Shown piece by piece: positions 32,901 through 43,760 of a stretch of 64,000 nucleotides of DNA. Both the position numbers and the translations under genes were made by a program. Positions within the stretch are counted from its first letter, which is position 1; each line of letters opens with the position of its first letter. Location of the stretch: positions 1,302,001-1,366,000 of the forward strand of contig CAUEEP010000933.1 in the NCBI GenBank assembly GCA_958450365.1. The letters run 5' to 3'. The stretch comes from Mesorhabditis belari. Its lineage: Eukaryota > Nematoda > Chromadorea > Rhabditida > Rhabditidae. The notes beneath the pieces are model-generated. The model was given only the letters and a program-made list of their open reading frames with translations, did not search any database and had not been told where the DNA came from.

Positions 32901-34232
32901 GCCATTTTGAATTCCTTTTGAATTTGAAAAGCCCACTTTTCTCCTCGTCCCTGAAAGTGCAATCCCCTTCCCCACGCTTCGACGTTCATCGGGAAAATGC
33001 TGTTTTGTCCAGGGCAGATTTCCCTGAAAATTTAAAGTGTTTTGGTGAGAGGTGGGGCTCACGAAAGCTGGAGCTCACGAAAGCTGGAGCTCACAGCTGA
33101 TGAAAGCTGAGGTCTATAACTTTCTCCAAAGATTAGATAATTTCTAATTTTAAATCGCAATGAATAGCTGAGATTTCTGGCTTTCGAATGACACCAAAAA
33201 GAGTTTAATTTTGTTTTTTGAATTTTTGGTGTTGAATTGAATTGACCTTAAAATCGGACTCCCTATCCAAGCTTGGATAAGCTAAGCTTGGCTGAGCTAA
33301 GCTCTGGATAGGCTAAGCTTGGATAGGCTAAGCTTGGCTGAGGCTAAGCTTGGCTGAGCTAAGCTGGGACGTGGTTTGGCGCGAGATGTCGTTCTATTTA
33401 AGCATTTCTAATACAAGAGCGCCGTTTAAAAGAGCACCGTTCAGAAGCTGCGGAGCTCCAGCTTTCGTTTTTGAATCTTTGTATGACCTCGAAATCGGAC
33501 TCCCGTTGAGATACCGCGAAAAGCAGGCGCCAGGAGCGGTCAGAATCAAAATCATTGAAACGATTCCGAGAAGCTGAAAAGGAAGCTCTATTTGGAAAGA
33601 GTCGAATTTTTAAATTTTTAAATTTCTATCATTTCTAGATAAAAATTGAGTTGAATCGTCGAAAAAACCGAAATTTTCTTTTTTTTTTCGACTTTTCTTG
33701 ACACACTTTAAAGGCCTATAACTTTTTTCAGAAATTAGATAATTCTTAACTTTTAATAGCATTGGATAGAGGAGATTTCTGGCTTTAAAATGACACCAAA
33801 AAGACTTTAATTGCTTTTTTCCTTCTCATGCAAATCAATCAAAAAAGCCGACATCCGTTTCTGGTCTCTCCAAAAATTGGCTCGACAATTGGCTTCGATT
33901 TTTCTTTGGCCTCGTTTATCCAATAAAGCTCTTTTTGGTATCATTCAAAAGCCAGAAATCTCCTCTATCCAATGCGATTAAAAGTTAAGAATTATCTAGT
34001 CTCTGGAGAAAGTTATAGGCTTTCAAAGTGGCCTGAATCGTCTTGGCTTTTTTTTTTGCTTTTGTTTTTTTGCTGTTGATTTTTTTTGCTTTTTTATGCT
34101 TGATTTTTAAATTAAGACAAATTAGAGCAATTATTAGACACGTTTTTCTTCTAGAAAAGCTCATTTCCTCACCAAAATGAAGACACGAATGGCAAAAGAA
34201 ACGGCTGCGAGTGTTCGCGGTGAGGCGCCCAT
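29998..34232 (-). CDS. Four-TM protein, MARVEL/claudin-like
   Basis: Seven exons on the minus strand: 34173-34232, 33488-33573, 32485-32590, 31244-31309, 30924-30995, 30319-30386, 29998-30061; 522 nt, 173 aa. Four hydrophobic segments are visible: residues about 9-36 (FILLLGIVSMILILTAPGA), 53-76 (VAIIVFSLILAIASLGF), 85-101 (QVFFCALGAISFLIMGG), 123-146 (AFYFLSALLYVADLAITF), with a short Cys-containing extracellular loop (FSGCAGLPGCQIEF) between TM3 and TM4 and a short Thr-rich tail. This topology and spacing fit MARVEL or claudin-like tetraspans, but no diagnostic motif fixes the family. Exons are GC-richer than the 200-1,180 bp introns, which hold repeats, foldbacks and three tRNA-like units. 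The donor of exon 4 (31244) was chosen to keep phase; a stronger-looking donor 7 nt upstream breaks the frame. Confidence 0.65.
30420..30900. repeat. About 150-bp tandem repeat, three to four copies, in an intron of the MARVEL-like gene
   Basis: Units share GGAAGTCACTAGGGTTAGGG or GGATGTCAGTTGGATTAGAG, CAATTCGGCTCAATTACCC, GAAGTGAGCTGGTCGAATTC and TAGAGGAATCAACGCTTCC. Confidence 0.9.
31436..31535. repeat. CTGTAGCTTACTGTGG array, left arm
   Basis: Eight short units. The complementary array is at 32228-32318; the tRNA-like units 5-7 lie between. Confidence 0.85.
31797..31877 (+). tRNA. tRNA-like unit 5 (first of a second array), CTA in the anticodon loop
   Basis: Ends GCGGTGG and TTGCCGC pair at all seven positions with wobbles. 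A box TGGTCTAGTGG, B box GGTTCGATTCC. Loop region GACTCTAAAACC, with an A-A mismatch at the top of the stem if a 7-nt loop is forced. TTTTT lies 13 nt downstream. It lies in intron 3 of the MARVEL-like gene, on the opposite strand. Confidence 0.45.
31937..32018 (+). tRNA. tRNA-like unit 6, GTA in the anticodon loop
   Basis: As unit 5 but the loop reads CTGTAAA (GTA). Ends GCGGTGG and TTGTCGC pair fully with wobbles; variable arm CTGG..TCAG. A run of eight T follows within 12 nt, a good Pol III terminator. Confidence 0.45.
32076..32160 (+). tRNA. tRNA-like unit 7, CTA in the anticodon loop
   Basis: Ends GTGGTAG and TTGCTGC pair fully with wobbles; loop GTCTAAA; B box GGTTCGATTCC; TTTT follows. 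About 140 bp after unit 6. Confidence 0.4.
32228..32318. repeat. CAGTAAGCTACAG array, right arm
   Basis: Complement of the array at 31436-31535. Confidence 0.85.
33111..34030. repeat. Foldback family in intron 1 of the MARVEL-like gene
   Basis: 33711-33812 and 33930-34030 are inverted copies (GAGATTTCTGGCTTTAAAATG; complement with CATTCAAAAGCCAGAAATC). A third direct copy is at 33111-33210. Between them 33285-33365 is a GCTAAGCTTGGCTGA repeat. Confidence 0.8.
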
Positions 34233-34705
34233 TTCGCGGGTTTTGAAAAGCGATTAGAATCCAGAAAAAAGTATTAATTTTGGTCTTGGCCTTTAAAAAA
34301 AGCCTTTTTTTTGATCGTTTTCCACCAAAAAATCGATTTAGCAGCCGATTTTTCACCTAAAATTTGTTTTTTTTCGATTTCTACTCAAACACTTGAGTTT
34401 CTCCTCGATTTTTCGCTCATTTTGAGCGTTTACGAAATCTCAACACAAATAGAAGGTGATCTGGAGCTCACGTGACAAGTTTAGCTACTTAAAAGCGATT
34501 GAAAAGCGATTGAGAAAAAAGGAAGATTTTTCGAGATTTTGGGAGATTTTGGGGAAAAACATTGGGAAATTTTCGATTCAAATCATCGTTTAAAAAACAA
34601 TGAAAATCGTTTATACAACCATTTATTCATTTCTTAAATAAACCAACAACCATCTCATTGAACGCCGAATAGCTTTAAAAAGCTTTTTGACTTAAAGAGC
34701 AAAAA

Positions 34706-34800
34706 TTGGAGGAGATGTGGGGTTCGAACCCTCAAGCTTCCGCTCACCAGTGAAACCACTTTCCACTGCGCTAAGCCGGTAGGAAACCTGAGCGACAAAA
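34706..34800 (-). pseudogene. tRNA-like sequence, left arm of an inverted pair
   Basis: On the minus strand TTAGCGCAGTGGAAAG and GAGGGTTCGAACCCC are A and B boxes. It is the mirror of the unit at 34876-34965. Confidence 0.45.
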
Positions 34801-34875
34801 AGGGTTTTTTAAAGGATTCATTGAGTTTTTGGTCGACCAAAAAATCCGATGAATCCTTTAAATGACCCTTTTTGT

Positions 34876-34965
34876 CGGGCTGGGCATACTACAGGCTTAG
34901 CGCAGTAGAAAGACGTTTCACTGGTGAGCGGAAGCTTGAGGGTTCGAGCCCCCGGTCTACCCCCG
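34876..34965 (+). pseudogene. tRNA-like sequence, right arm of an inverted pair
   Basis: CTTAGCGCAGTAGAAAG and GAGGGTTCGAGCCCCC are A and B boxes. The stretch between shares GTTTCACTGGTGAGCGGAAG with its mirror copy, and TTTTT follows. Confidence 0.45.
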
Positions 34966-34970
34966 TTTTT

Positions 34971-37081
34971 GCTTTGAAGTCAAGAAGTTTTTTTGAAGTC
35001 AAGAAGGTTTTTTAATTTCTTTAAATTATTTTAAAATTCTAAAAACACTTAGCTTATCAAGTGAAAGAGAAAATTAAGGGAAATTCAAAAAATCGCTAAA
35101 ATTTCGGGAAAATAGATTTCAGAATAGAAAAAAATAGAATAGATGATTTCAAGGGAAAAGTGAAAATGAAAGCAACGACTTTTAAGCGAGTTATTTTTCA
35201 CTCCAAAAATCGCAGAGATGAATGGGTAAACGAGTCGGATTCGAGAATGCGAAAGAAAGGGGAATGGAAGAAAGGGGAATGGAAAAAGGGGAAGAAAGGG
35301 GAAACGCTTCACTGCCTTTTTTCTTTTTCTTTCGTGCACAACAGTTTCTCAAATAGAGAAATATTCAAATAAAATATCGGCCAATCGGCAATTTGCAAAT
35401 TTGCAAATTTCGAAATTCAACTCTTGCCCTTTTCAGGGTCGAAAAATTTCAGCGATAAAGTTGGAAAGGCTTTTTTTTCAGATCAATGAACTCGAAGTGT
35501 AAGTGCATAATTGTAAAAGCGTTTCCCCAGCTTTTGCCGACTTCTAGAGCTGCTGGAGAGTTAGGAAAGGATGCTGAATGAATTAAAAGCCATTCAGGTA
35601 AACAATGCTCAATTTCATCACGATTTTCAACGATCTGTGAGAAGAGAAATTCGATAAAGTGAGAAAGAATTCGATTGATTGAACATCGCTGTTTAGAACT
35701 TTCACCAATGAGCTCTAGAGCCTAGAGGCTAGAGTCTAGAGGCTAGAGGCTAGAGTCTAGAGGCTAGAGGCTAGAGGCTAGAGCCTAGTGCCTAGAGCTT
35801 AAAGCCTAAAGCCTGAGCCTGAGCCTAAGCCTAAGCCTGAGCCTAGAGCCTAAAGCTTAAAGCCTAGAGCCTATAGCTGTGAACCGGACTCAAACTCCTA
35901 CAATTGGAGACTCGGGGGTTTACTGTTGAGGTGAAGATTCTGAGATTTTCGATATCATCGATATACATATGAGGAAAGCCAACAAAAAAATGTAAACACA
36001 AAAAACAAAAATGAGTGAAAATGGAGGGAAGGCCGATTATCTCCAACTCGACTCTCCCAAAAATCCACATGAAACTCGAGAGCAAAGCCTCTCCTAACCG
36101 GATATTTTTACCTACGCTCACCCTTTTTCCGCCCCACAATAACCCTTTTCACTTTCAAAATCAGCCATTGTCTTTTGTGTGGCAATTTTTGAGAATAACT
36201 GTCAGAAAAACTGGTTTTGCTCGGCCTCTCGGCCTCTCGCCCTCCGATTTGCCCGATTTGCGAGGAGCTGACTCATTTTTGGGTCGAAAAAAACGAGATT
36301 CGAGATTTCGAGCGGAAATCTCGTAAATGCTGGAGTGCATAAGGGATGAATGTTTTGATCGGCTAAACAAGGTAACAACAGCAAGTTGCTCAGTAAAATC
36401 AGTCTTTGTCATACAAAGATGGCAGTCATAGCGTTTCTCTTACATTTCCTCTCTGCCCCCATCCAAATCAGTTTGTTACACTCGGCTCATAAGTAAATAT
36501 CATGGGATTTCGCGCTGAGTTTTCATCCATTCTTTCTTTGTCTCATCGTCATTCGATCAAACTGCTTCTATTCTGAAAGTAAACTTTTTAATAACAATAA
36601 CGATAACGATAACAAAACATTGAAAATCAAAATTTGATAGGCAATAAATTTTTCTAAACGAGACAATCGGATAACAAAATCGAAAAATGAGAATTTCGTT
36701 GAAAATGCTGAAAATGCTGAAAAGGCAAACTTTTTGTGGAAAATTCTCTAACCAATTCGAGAATTTAGGCTGATGTTGGAGCGTGTACTACGACTAGGAA
36801 ATGGCACAAAATGAAGAAATTAAGCTGAAAGCGATGAAACTTCTCATAAAATTACCAAAAAACTTTGCCAAATTTTGTCTAAAACACTCAACAAACGGGG
36901 GATTTTGAGGAAACTTTCAAATTTCGATAAGTCAGAGAGTCAGGGTAACTAAACCAAGGAAAACGCTCAAAATTTCAACAATCTTCCATTGAAACCAAGC
37001 AATCGCTAAGCAAGTCTAGCATTGTAAAAAATAAATCGCCAAATAACAAAAGCTCGAAAAATTGCAAAACCTTGTAACAAT
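34971..37081. other. Boundary region without a supported gene
   Basis: Between the MARVEL-like gene and the GLD-2-like 3' end. A 103-codon plus-strand frame (36015-36326) and a minus frame MSQLLANRANRRARGREAEQ (about 36202-36280) overlap in a GC-richer patch; neither has convincing splice sites. The last left-side motif is CTGGAGTGCAT at 36330. Confidence 0.4.
35705..35885. repeat. CTAGAGG / CCTAGAG 7-bp repeat
   Basis: About 25 units, drifting from CTAGAGG to CCTGAG and CCTAAAG. Confidence 0.9.
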
Positions 37082-40000
37082 TCAACAAATCACATCGATG
37101 TTGGCTAGACTGGGCGGACGAGTCGAGAGGACAGCCGACGCCTGCTTGAATACCCGAATGATATGAGCAAATTTCTCCATTTGTTGCACACATCTGAAAT
37201 GAGATAAATAGATGATTTCTAAACTTTGGATCTCCGAGCGATCTATTTTGGATCTATTTTTTCTCACTTATCGAACTGCTCTTTTATGCTTGCTTATGAA
37301 AATTCTACAATTCTGTGAAGCTGTCCCCTTAAAGCACTTTGTCTTTTATTAGAAAATCATTTTTGCTAGCTATTCTGGTTAGACCGGCGTATGGCTAGAA
37401 TGTTAAAAAAAAGAAAGATTCCCTTTGTACTGGTCGAATGGCAAAAATTAAAACAAACCTCGCCGTGTTTCCCCCATCGAACGGTTCCTCAATGTAGATG
37501 TAGTAACGATCGTGGTCCTGATCGAGGAAGCGGCTAAAAAGATCACACATGTAACGAGTGTTGTCACGGAGCTTGCTTCAAACAAAATATAGCCGATTTT
37601 ATGCCCAAATCAGTTTTCGAGTCACACTTTATAGTTGAAAAGAAACCGCGAAATTCGTTGTCCTTGCTGAATGGATGGCGCGTCGGTGTCCCACGGGAAA
37701 TTGACGTAATAGTGAAAGAAGCCGCACAAAAGCTCGCCCGTCGTGGCCGTGTTCTTCTCAAAATCTGAAGAAACAAAAGCGAGTTATGATTGATAAACTT
37801 TATGAGAGTATTTGCTGTGCAAGTATTAGCTCTAAGCAACCGCCGCAAAGTCGACCCAACCTGGCAATGGTGGCTCGAGTTCCTCCTCCAGACGTAGCGA
37901 ATCGAGATCATGTGTTGGAGCGAACTAAAAAGAGCTATAGCCTTTATGTAAATCAATAAATCTACCTTTTGCGGGTACAAGTGTTGCAAATTTGGTAGCA
38001 CTGGCGGCGAGACACCACACTGAAGGTAGTGAACGACGAGAAGCAGCAGAGAATAACTAAATGATATTTTAATCCGGAGTCAAGCATTCTACAAAAACCT
38101 ATTAAATGTGCCATTCATCGCATCGGAAATATCATTCTTGATCGCCCAGTGCTTGACGAGAAGACACAGCTCGGGGAAACGCTCATCGATCCTAAAAATG
38201 TGCAAATCGAAGTATTTTTTGTAGTTGTATTTTCAACACACCTCGAATAATAGTGCATCAGAAAGGAGTTGTAAATGCCGGCAATGCTGTTCACATTCAA
38301 GTCCACCTCCATTCCGTCATACTCGCCCGACAATTCCATTTTGATGATTGGCACCTAGGGAAACAATTGAACTGAGTGAGTGGATTTGTTCATTTTTTTT
38401 TTGGTTTAACGTGAAGAGAACAAGTCTGGCAAGTGCGATTTGCATTGATTATTTTAAACTTCGTTGATTGATTGTGCAAAATTTAAAATAATCAGTTCAG
38501 CCACTTACCTTAGCCGAGGAGACAAGTTGCACATCGCCAACGCAGCGTCGCATATTGTGATTGGTGTGTTTGAAAAGACGAAATACTTGGCGCAAACTTT
38601 TCAACGTGAAACTAAATGAAAAGCATAAGAATTGTAATAAGTTTTCTTGCCGACTCAGGCAAGCCTGCCCTGGATTGCATGCCCCTGGGGTCTGATTGGA
38701 AGACAAGATAACAACAACACCAAAAATTTCATCCAACCTTTTTTCCATCTCGAAAACTCCGCGTTTCCCATTTCGACCCTCCAACGAGATGCACACGTCC
38801 ATGTCCGAATTGTACGATCCACATCCATTCACCGTCGATCCAACTGGGTGCATGCGCACTGTGTAGTTCGGGAAAAGCTAGAAAGAAGAAATGTCAAGAG
38901 TCGTAGAAATTTTCTCTACTGGTTTGATCACTTGATGCATTTCTTGGAGTGCCGCCGTTTTGAGCATGTAGATTTGCGGAGACTAAAACGAAGCGGAGTT
39001 ACGAATTCGTAAACACACTACTCACTTGTCGATTAGTCAAGTAATGAGCGGTGATCTTTTCGTCCATCTCTTTGAATTGCTGCGAATACCTCTGACGATA
39101 GGCGTGAATTCTCTAAAAAAACGGGAATCAATAAATATCGTGTTCTATTGGGTATTTTATCATTTTTCCCATGATTTGCTCAGAAACTTGCTAAATCCGT
39201 TAACAAAAAACCTCAAAACTCACCGTCATCGTGAAAGTTGATTCATAAAATTTGACACCAAGCAATTCCGCGAATTGGTTCACTAAAGACCAAGACATCG
39301 ATTCGATTAGAAGCTGTTTAAAAGCTGCTTTCCAAACAAAACTCACCATTTTGTTGCGGACGGCTTGTCGAAGCGATTGATGGCTGAAATGGAACAAATT
39401 AATGATGAAACAGAGGTTAATTGTGGAGCTTATTCAACATAAGAAATTCAAATTTATTAAAAGAACAAAATAAAGATGCAAATTTCATTGAAAACCAAAA
39501 CTCTCACCATTCTCTGCAATTGTTCTTGCGTTTGCTGAATCTCCTCGATTTCCCCATCTTCTATATCATCGTCGTCGTCGTCGATCAAAATGAGTGGCGG
39601 CGTTTTCTGCAGGCTCACCACCTCGGGTGCCTAAAATGAAGGGGTTGTGAAGAGTTGAAGTGGCCACAATCTCTAGGGTAAGGTCCCTCTACTGCAGGAC
39701 TAATCCAAACAGAAGCCAGGGCTGAACCTGACTGGTCTTGTCTGTTTTGGGCTTATCGATTCAAAAGCAAGTCTTAGTCTTAAACCCCCCTCACCTCAAT
39801 ACGCGCTACTTTCTGCGATGGTCTCTCATCAATTTGCATCGCTTCGCTTTGCATCTAAAGATCAACTTTATTGCAAAGCAAACCTTAAACTTTTCCCCAC
39901 CTCAGCACTCCTCTTTCGTCCCTCGTTCTTCTCAATGGCTGTCTAAAAATTTCAAATTGAGCTTATTAGGCTTAATTTGAACCATAGTAAATCCTCGTGT

Positions 40001-43000
40001 CATCCAAAATCTCGCAGCTTTCGGGCGAAAATGCGCAAGAAAGGCTTTGGCAACTGACGGCTTATCACGAGCACTTGGATTGAGAAGCTGCGGAAAAGCT
40101 GAAAGTTGAACATTTGAGCCAATTTAAGTGCATAGTGTTCAGTGTTCAGTCACGTAGCGATTTAAGTACAAGTGCTCAAAAAAAATTGGTTTAATTACCC
40201 AAGAAAACCAAAGTTTTTGACAACGACTATGAACTCGCTTTAAACTCACTATTTCGTAATTCTATTTCCCATTGTTGAAAAAGGGTGACAACCTCAGCCA
40301 AATGCGTAAATCCCTCAATCTAAAAGAAGCCACAGTTTAAGAATCTTGCCACAGTTTAAGAATCAACCGGCTCAGGTGGCCGATCAAAGTTGATCAGTTG
40401 GGCCACCTGGGCCAGTTGATCTTTGACCACCAAAAAACTTAGCTATTAAACGTTTTAATGCTCACCGTATCATCTTTGATATTATATATCACTTCGTGCG
40501 GGATAAAGCACGTACGCAAATGACCCCAGAAATTGTTGACCGCATTGAAGCGAGCCGCCCTAAACAAAAGCAAATTTGTCTCTTCAAAAAATAAAATCTT
40601 TTTTTTTCATCCTATTTGTTATAAGACCAAAAATTTCTCGTGTTTTGGAACATTTTCTATTAATAGCGTGCAATTTTTTTAACGAAACATCTCGCTGAAT
40701 CAACGAATTCAAAAGATTCACAGTCACCAAATGTTCTAAATCAATAAAAATTCACGCACTCTTTCTTTCCGGATGATCCCTTATTCGATAGAGCTTCGAA
40801 TGGAATGCCATAAAAAGTGATCGAACATTGAAATGTAGCGTCTTTCGTACGCGCGTCGGACACTGAAACGTTAAAAATTAGCTCATTTCAAGGCCCAGAC
40901 TCAAAATTTCTATATTATCAAAATTTTTAGGGAAAAAAAAACCCTCAATTTCGATAATTCATCAAAATTTACCCTGTTTCTCAATTTACCCTGTTTCTTT
41001 ATCAAATATTTTTTTATTTTCAAATTATCAAAAAACCCATCAATTTTAACGGTCAGGTCAAAATTTACTGTATTTTTTCTTTATTCTAACCCATCAATCA
41101 ATTCTTCTAATCAATCAACTAAATCATACCAAATTTTTCTGTGAAAATCGCCGGATGTCCCCACGCATTGGCGAATTGAATCAAAAATGGCTCGAGCTTT
41201 TTGTTCCGTTGGGATGCTTTCGCGTCATTCGACAATGCTTTTGCCTCATTCGACACGGAAAGCATCTAGAAATTCAAAAAAGAACCTTAAATTGACGAAA
41301 AGTTCCTAAGAAAACTTAAGGAAATGCAAAAAATTTGGGATGAGGCCATTGAAAAGAAATGTTTTCAAGTGTACACGAGCGTGCTAATGACACGAACTGG
41401 GACGACTTTTTCTAAGAAGTGCTTTAAGAAGTGGAAAGGGTTTAAAACATTAGAAACGTGCTCTGATCCGTTTTACAGCCAATTTGGGAAAAAGTAAAAA
41501 GACGGCTGCTTGGTCAGGGATCAAACCAGAACAGTTAAACTGTAAACCTTCATAGACTCCAGCAGGGAATTAATGACTTCTCTTAACCTTGCATAGATTG
41601 TGTCTAGAGCAAAATTTCCAGGTCAATCAAGGCAAAGAACAGCTTTAGACTTGCGGGAAATCATCTCAAAATCATCCACAAACCTTAGAATGAAACTGAT
41701 TGATTTGCTTTAAACTGTAAACACCGTCGTTTTGCCATTCCGTCAAATACGATTTTACAACCTCGGTCGCCGATCTTTTTTGTGAGATGACACTAAACAA
41801 TGATGATACGCATTATCTACTTGTAGTGAGATTAAAGTAAAGTTCACCAAATCACTGCATCAATCACAAGCACCATATCTTGTGCAATGGTCGCCATTTG
41901 TTCTTTTCCTCCTCTGATGAAAGCGTTGATCGGCTTGAAAATAAACGAAAGCTCGGCTCGGTTATTGTGCACAACGCGGATCCACTAAGATTTCATTTCG
42001 TAAATGATCAAATGATAAACACAAACCTTCAACCAACTCTTAATCACAGCATCGCGCTTCTCGGGGTAAAACCCCATCAACCATTCGCAGAATTTGTTGA
42101 TCGAGGTCTAAATTTAAAGATGCTAGCAAAGTAAAACATTAAAAAACCTCAATGTTTTTCAGGTTATTCGCTTTTTGCAAGAACTCGTCTTCGAACCTCG
42201 TGTTTCCTGACTGAAATGGATAGAATTATCACTCAATGATCAGCAAGTGTGATTTGTTTTCTAAAACGTGTCACAACAACTAAAATGTGACATTTCTCTT
42301 TCTACTATAATCTCGCTCTCAGTTTTTCTCCAATCTATCACTTTTGGTCTGATTCTGGGGGGTGGCTACTTTGCGCCAAATTTTTTTTTGCGCAACTCGC
42401 CATAACTTTCTTCTAAGTGGCCCACGTTTATGATTTTGGTGTCATTTTATTGCACTTATTTAGATCTACTATTGAGATTTTGGTGTCATTTTGTAGATCT
42501 AAATAAGTGCAAAAAATTAACCCAAAATCGTAAACATTGGCCCACTTAGAAGAAATTTATGGTGAGTTGCGCAAAAAAAATTTGGTGCAAAGTAGCCACC
42601 CCCCTGATTCTGTAAGGGTTCACAAAAAGATACAAAAAAAAATCAATGTTTAGATAAAATTTAAGTCAATTGGATAAAAATCGATACAAAATCATGATAG
42701 TCGCAAAAGTTGACACATTTTAAAAGACTAAATAGGCGATTACGGAAAAGAGAAAAAGGGACATGTTTTAGAAAACAGATTGAATGTGAGATAGAGGAAC
42801 AAACTAGATCTTTTTTATCATAAGAGAGAGAGAGAGAGAGTATGTCGGTGTGTGTGTGTGTGTGTGTCTGTCTGTTATGCTATTTTCGAAAAAACGGCTG
42901 AGCTGATCGAGCTAAAAGTTTGACATTATAAACCTAACTTTTTACGTAGTTTCATAAAATCTAATAATATTTGACCGTTTTTCCTAAAAAGCGAACTTAA

Positions 43001-43709
43001 AGAATACACGCTACCGCGTGGCCGAGTGGTAGTGCGTCCGATCTGTCAAGTTGAGCAACGTTGAGCTCAATTAGTCTCGGGTCCGATCCCGGCCCGATGC
43101 AATCTTTCTTCCTTTCTTTGTTTTCACACTTTTTGAGTAAGAAAGCTCACGGGTTCGATTCCTCTAGGGGTAAAGAAATTAAATCTACTATATATAAAAG
43201 AACCGTGTCTGTCCGTCTGTAAACGCGAGTTCTCGGCTCCCCGTGGGTCAATTTATATGATTTTTAGTTTGTTAGACTTAGAATTCTATGTAGTTTCTAT
43301 GTAGATGAGATACCTTTCGTTTTTTAAAAAGCAAAAGTCACGAAACAGCCGGGGAGTCGAACCCGGGTCGTGTGAGCGTGAGCAAGTGTTTGTCTGTTTG
43401 TCTGTTTGTCTGTTTGTCTGTTCGTCCGTTTTTACGGGCTTTTTCTCAGCCGTCTTTGGGCCAAAAAAAACTATGTGTCAGCCCCAAAACATCCAGCCAG
43501 AAAAACCCCGTTGTTAGACGGGTTTTTGCTGGCTGGTTTGTACAAATAAAACGGATTTACGTGTTAAACTTATCGACAAACTTAATCAAATGCAATTAGC
43601 GATTTTGCTATTATTTTCCCGATAAGGTTAACTCCAAAATCCTAGCATCTCTCCTCACAAAACTGCTCACCCCATTTTGATGATTTCCATCCGTTCTCGT
43701 TTTCTCCAT
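37082..43709 (-). CDS. GLD-2-type non-canonical poly(A) polymerase with an N-terminal dsRNA-binding domain
   Basis: 26 exons, minus strand, from 43671-43709 via 42148-42210, 42027-42107, 41848-41984, 41684-41792, 41130-41265, 40760-40862, 40466-40559, 40250-40319, 39983-40098, 39901-39942, 39795-39854, 39508-39630, 39347-39383, 39224-39282, 39026-39112, 38920-38982, 38738-38877, 38509-38611, 38242-38354, 38099-38191, 37966-38056, 37861-37924, 37628-37764, 37459-37571 to 37082-37193; 794 aa. Residues about 167-233 form a dsRBD (FQCSITFYGIPFEALSNKG, SSGKKEAARFNAV). Residues 474-770 match GLD-2: VGSTVNGCG with SDMDVCI (Asp 497, 499), third Asp in GMEVDLNVN (572), LCLLVKHWAI, LLLVVHYLQ, IEEPFDGGNTAR. 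GLD-2 extends mRNA poly(A) tails in germ line and cytoplasm. An acidic/Gln-rich linker (DDDDDDIEDGEIEE) lies between. The dsRBD is unusual for this family. Residues 35-165 are helical and unrecognised. Confidence 0.85.
42358..42603. mobile_element. Foldback MITE with 9-bp target duplication
   Basis: Terminal repeats GGGGGTGGCTACTTTGCGCC and complement continue as near-complete arms (the element is almost one hairpin). Both sides carry CTGATTCTG (42349-42357, 42604-42612). A 9-bp duplication is typical of Mutator-like elements. Lies in the first intron of the GLD-2-like gene. Confidence 0.85.
42826..42872. repeat. GA and GT dinucleotide tracts
   Basis: (GA)9 then (GT)9 and GTCTGTCTGTTATG. Followed by ACGGCTGAGCTGATCGAGC, a phrase often seen inside animal Helitron-type repeats. 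Confidence 0.8.
43012..43100 (+). pseudogene. tRNA-like sequence with long variable arm, GTC at the anticodon position
   Basis: TGGCCGAGTGGTAG (A box) and CGGGTCCGATCCCGG (B box, perfect T stem). Variable arm TTGAGC..GCTCAA. The loop CTGTCAA gives GTC (Asp), unusual with a class II arm. Lies in the first intron of the GLD-2-like gene. Confidence 0.45.
43186..43435. repeat. Dispersed repeat with TCTACTATATATAAA, GTCTGTCCGTCTGT and GTTTGTCT units
   Basis: The start TCTACTATATATAAA followed by GTCTGTCCGTCTGT also occurs at 7826-7866, which suggests a common Helitron-like 5' end (tentative). 43330-43372 repeats the tRNA-like 3' half of 4890-4930. (GTTTGTCT)5 follows at 43385-43425. Confidence 0.5.
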
Positions 43710-43755
43710 TTGCTCTATGTCGACCCTTCGCTTCTTCTTAGAAGAATTAACGTAG

Positions 43756-43760
43756 AGCTG
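43756..43760 (-). promoter_or_regulatory. Putative trans-splice acceptor of the GLD-2-like gene
   Basis: CTTTCAG on the minus strand ends just before 43757; 48 nt later comes the chosen ATG (43709). No coding exon upstream was found in 43.8-44.7 kb, so a spliced leader may be added here. The frame is open between acceptor and ATG but has no earlier ATG. Confidence 0.35.

Larger units (their letters stand above)
34690..34970. repeat. Inverted repeat with tRNA-like arms and a GGTCGACC centre
   Basis: The arms (about 130 bp) contain the two tRNA-like sequences and GACAAAAAGGG..AAAGGATTCAT; they meet at GGTCGACC (34831-34838), itself a palindrome. Confidence 0.9.

Noticed and set aside
36015..36326. 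103-codon plus-strand ORF near 36 kb as a gene
   Set aside because: Opposite frames are equally open, there is no splice or family support, and the N-terminal half is AT-rich low complexity.
37534..37571. Intron inside the GLD-2-like exon at TCTTTTTAG
   Set aside because: The apparent acceptor is coding (Leu-Phe-Ser); reading through gives the conserved RYMCDLFSRFLDQ to YIYIEEPFDG frame.
40756..40862. Donor GTGAAT for the dsRBD exon of the GLD-2-like gene
   Set aside because: It leaves the wrong phase; the donor GTGCGT 4 nt earlier gives KKEAARFNAV, the expected dsRBD ending.
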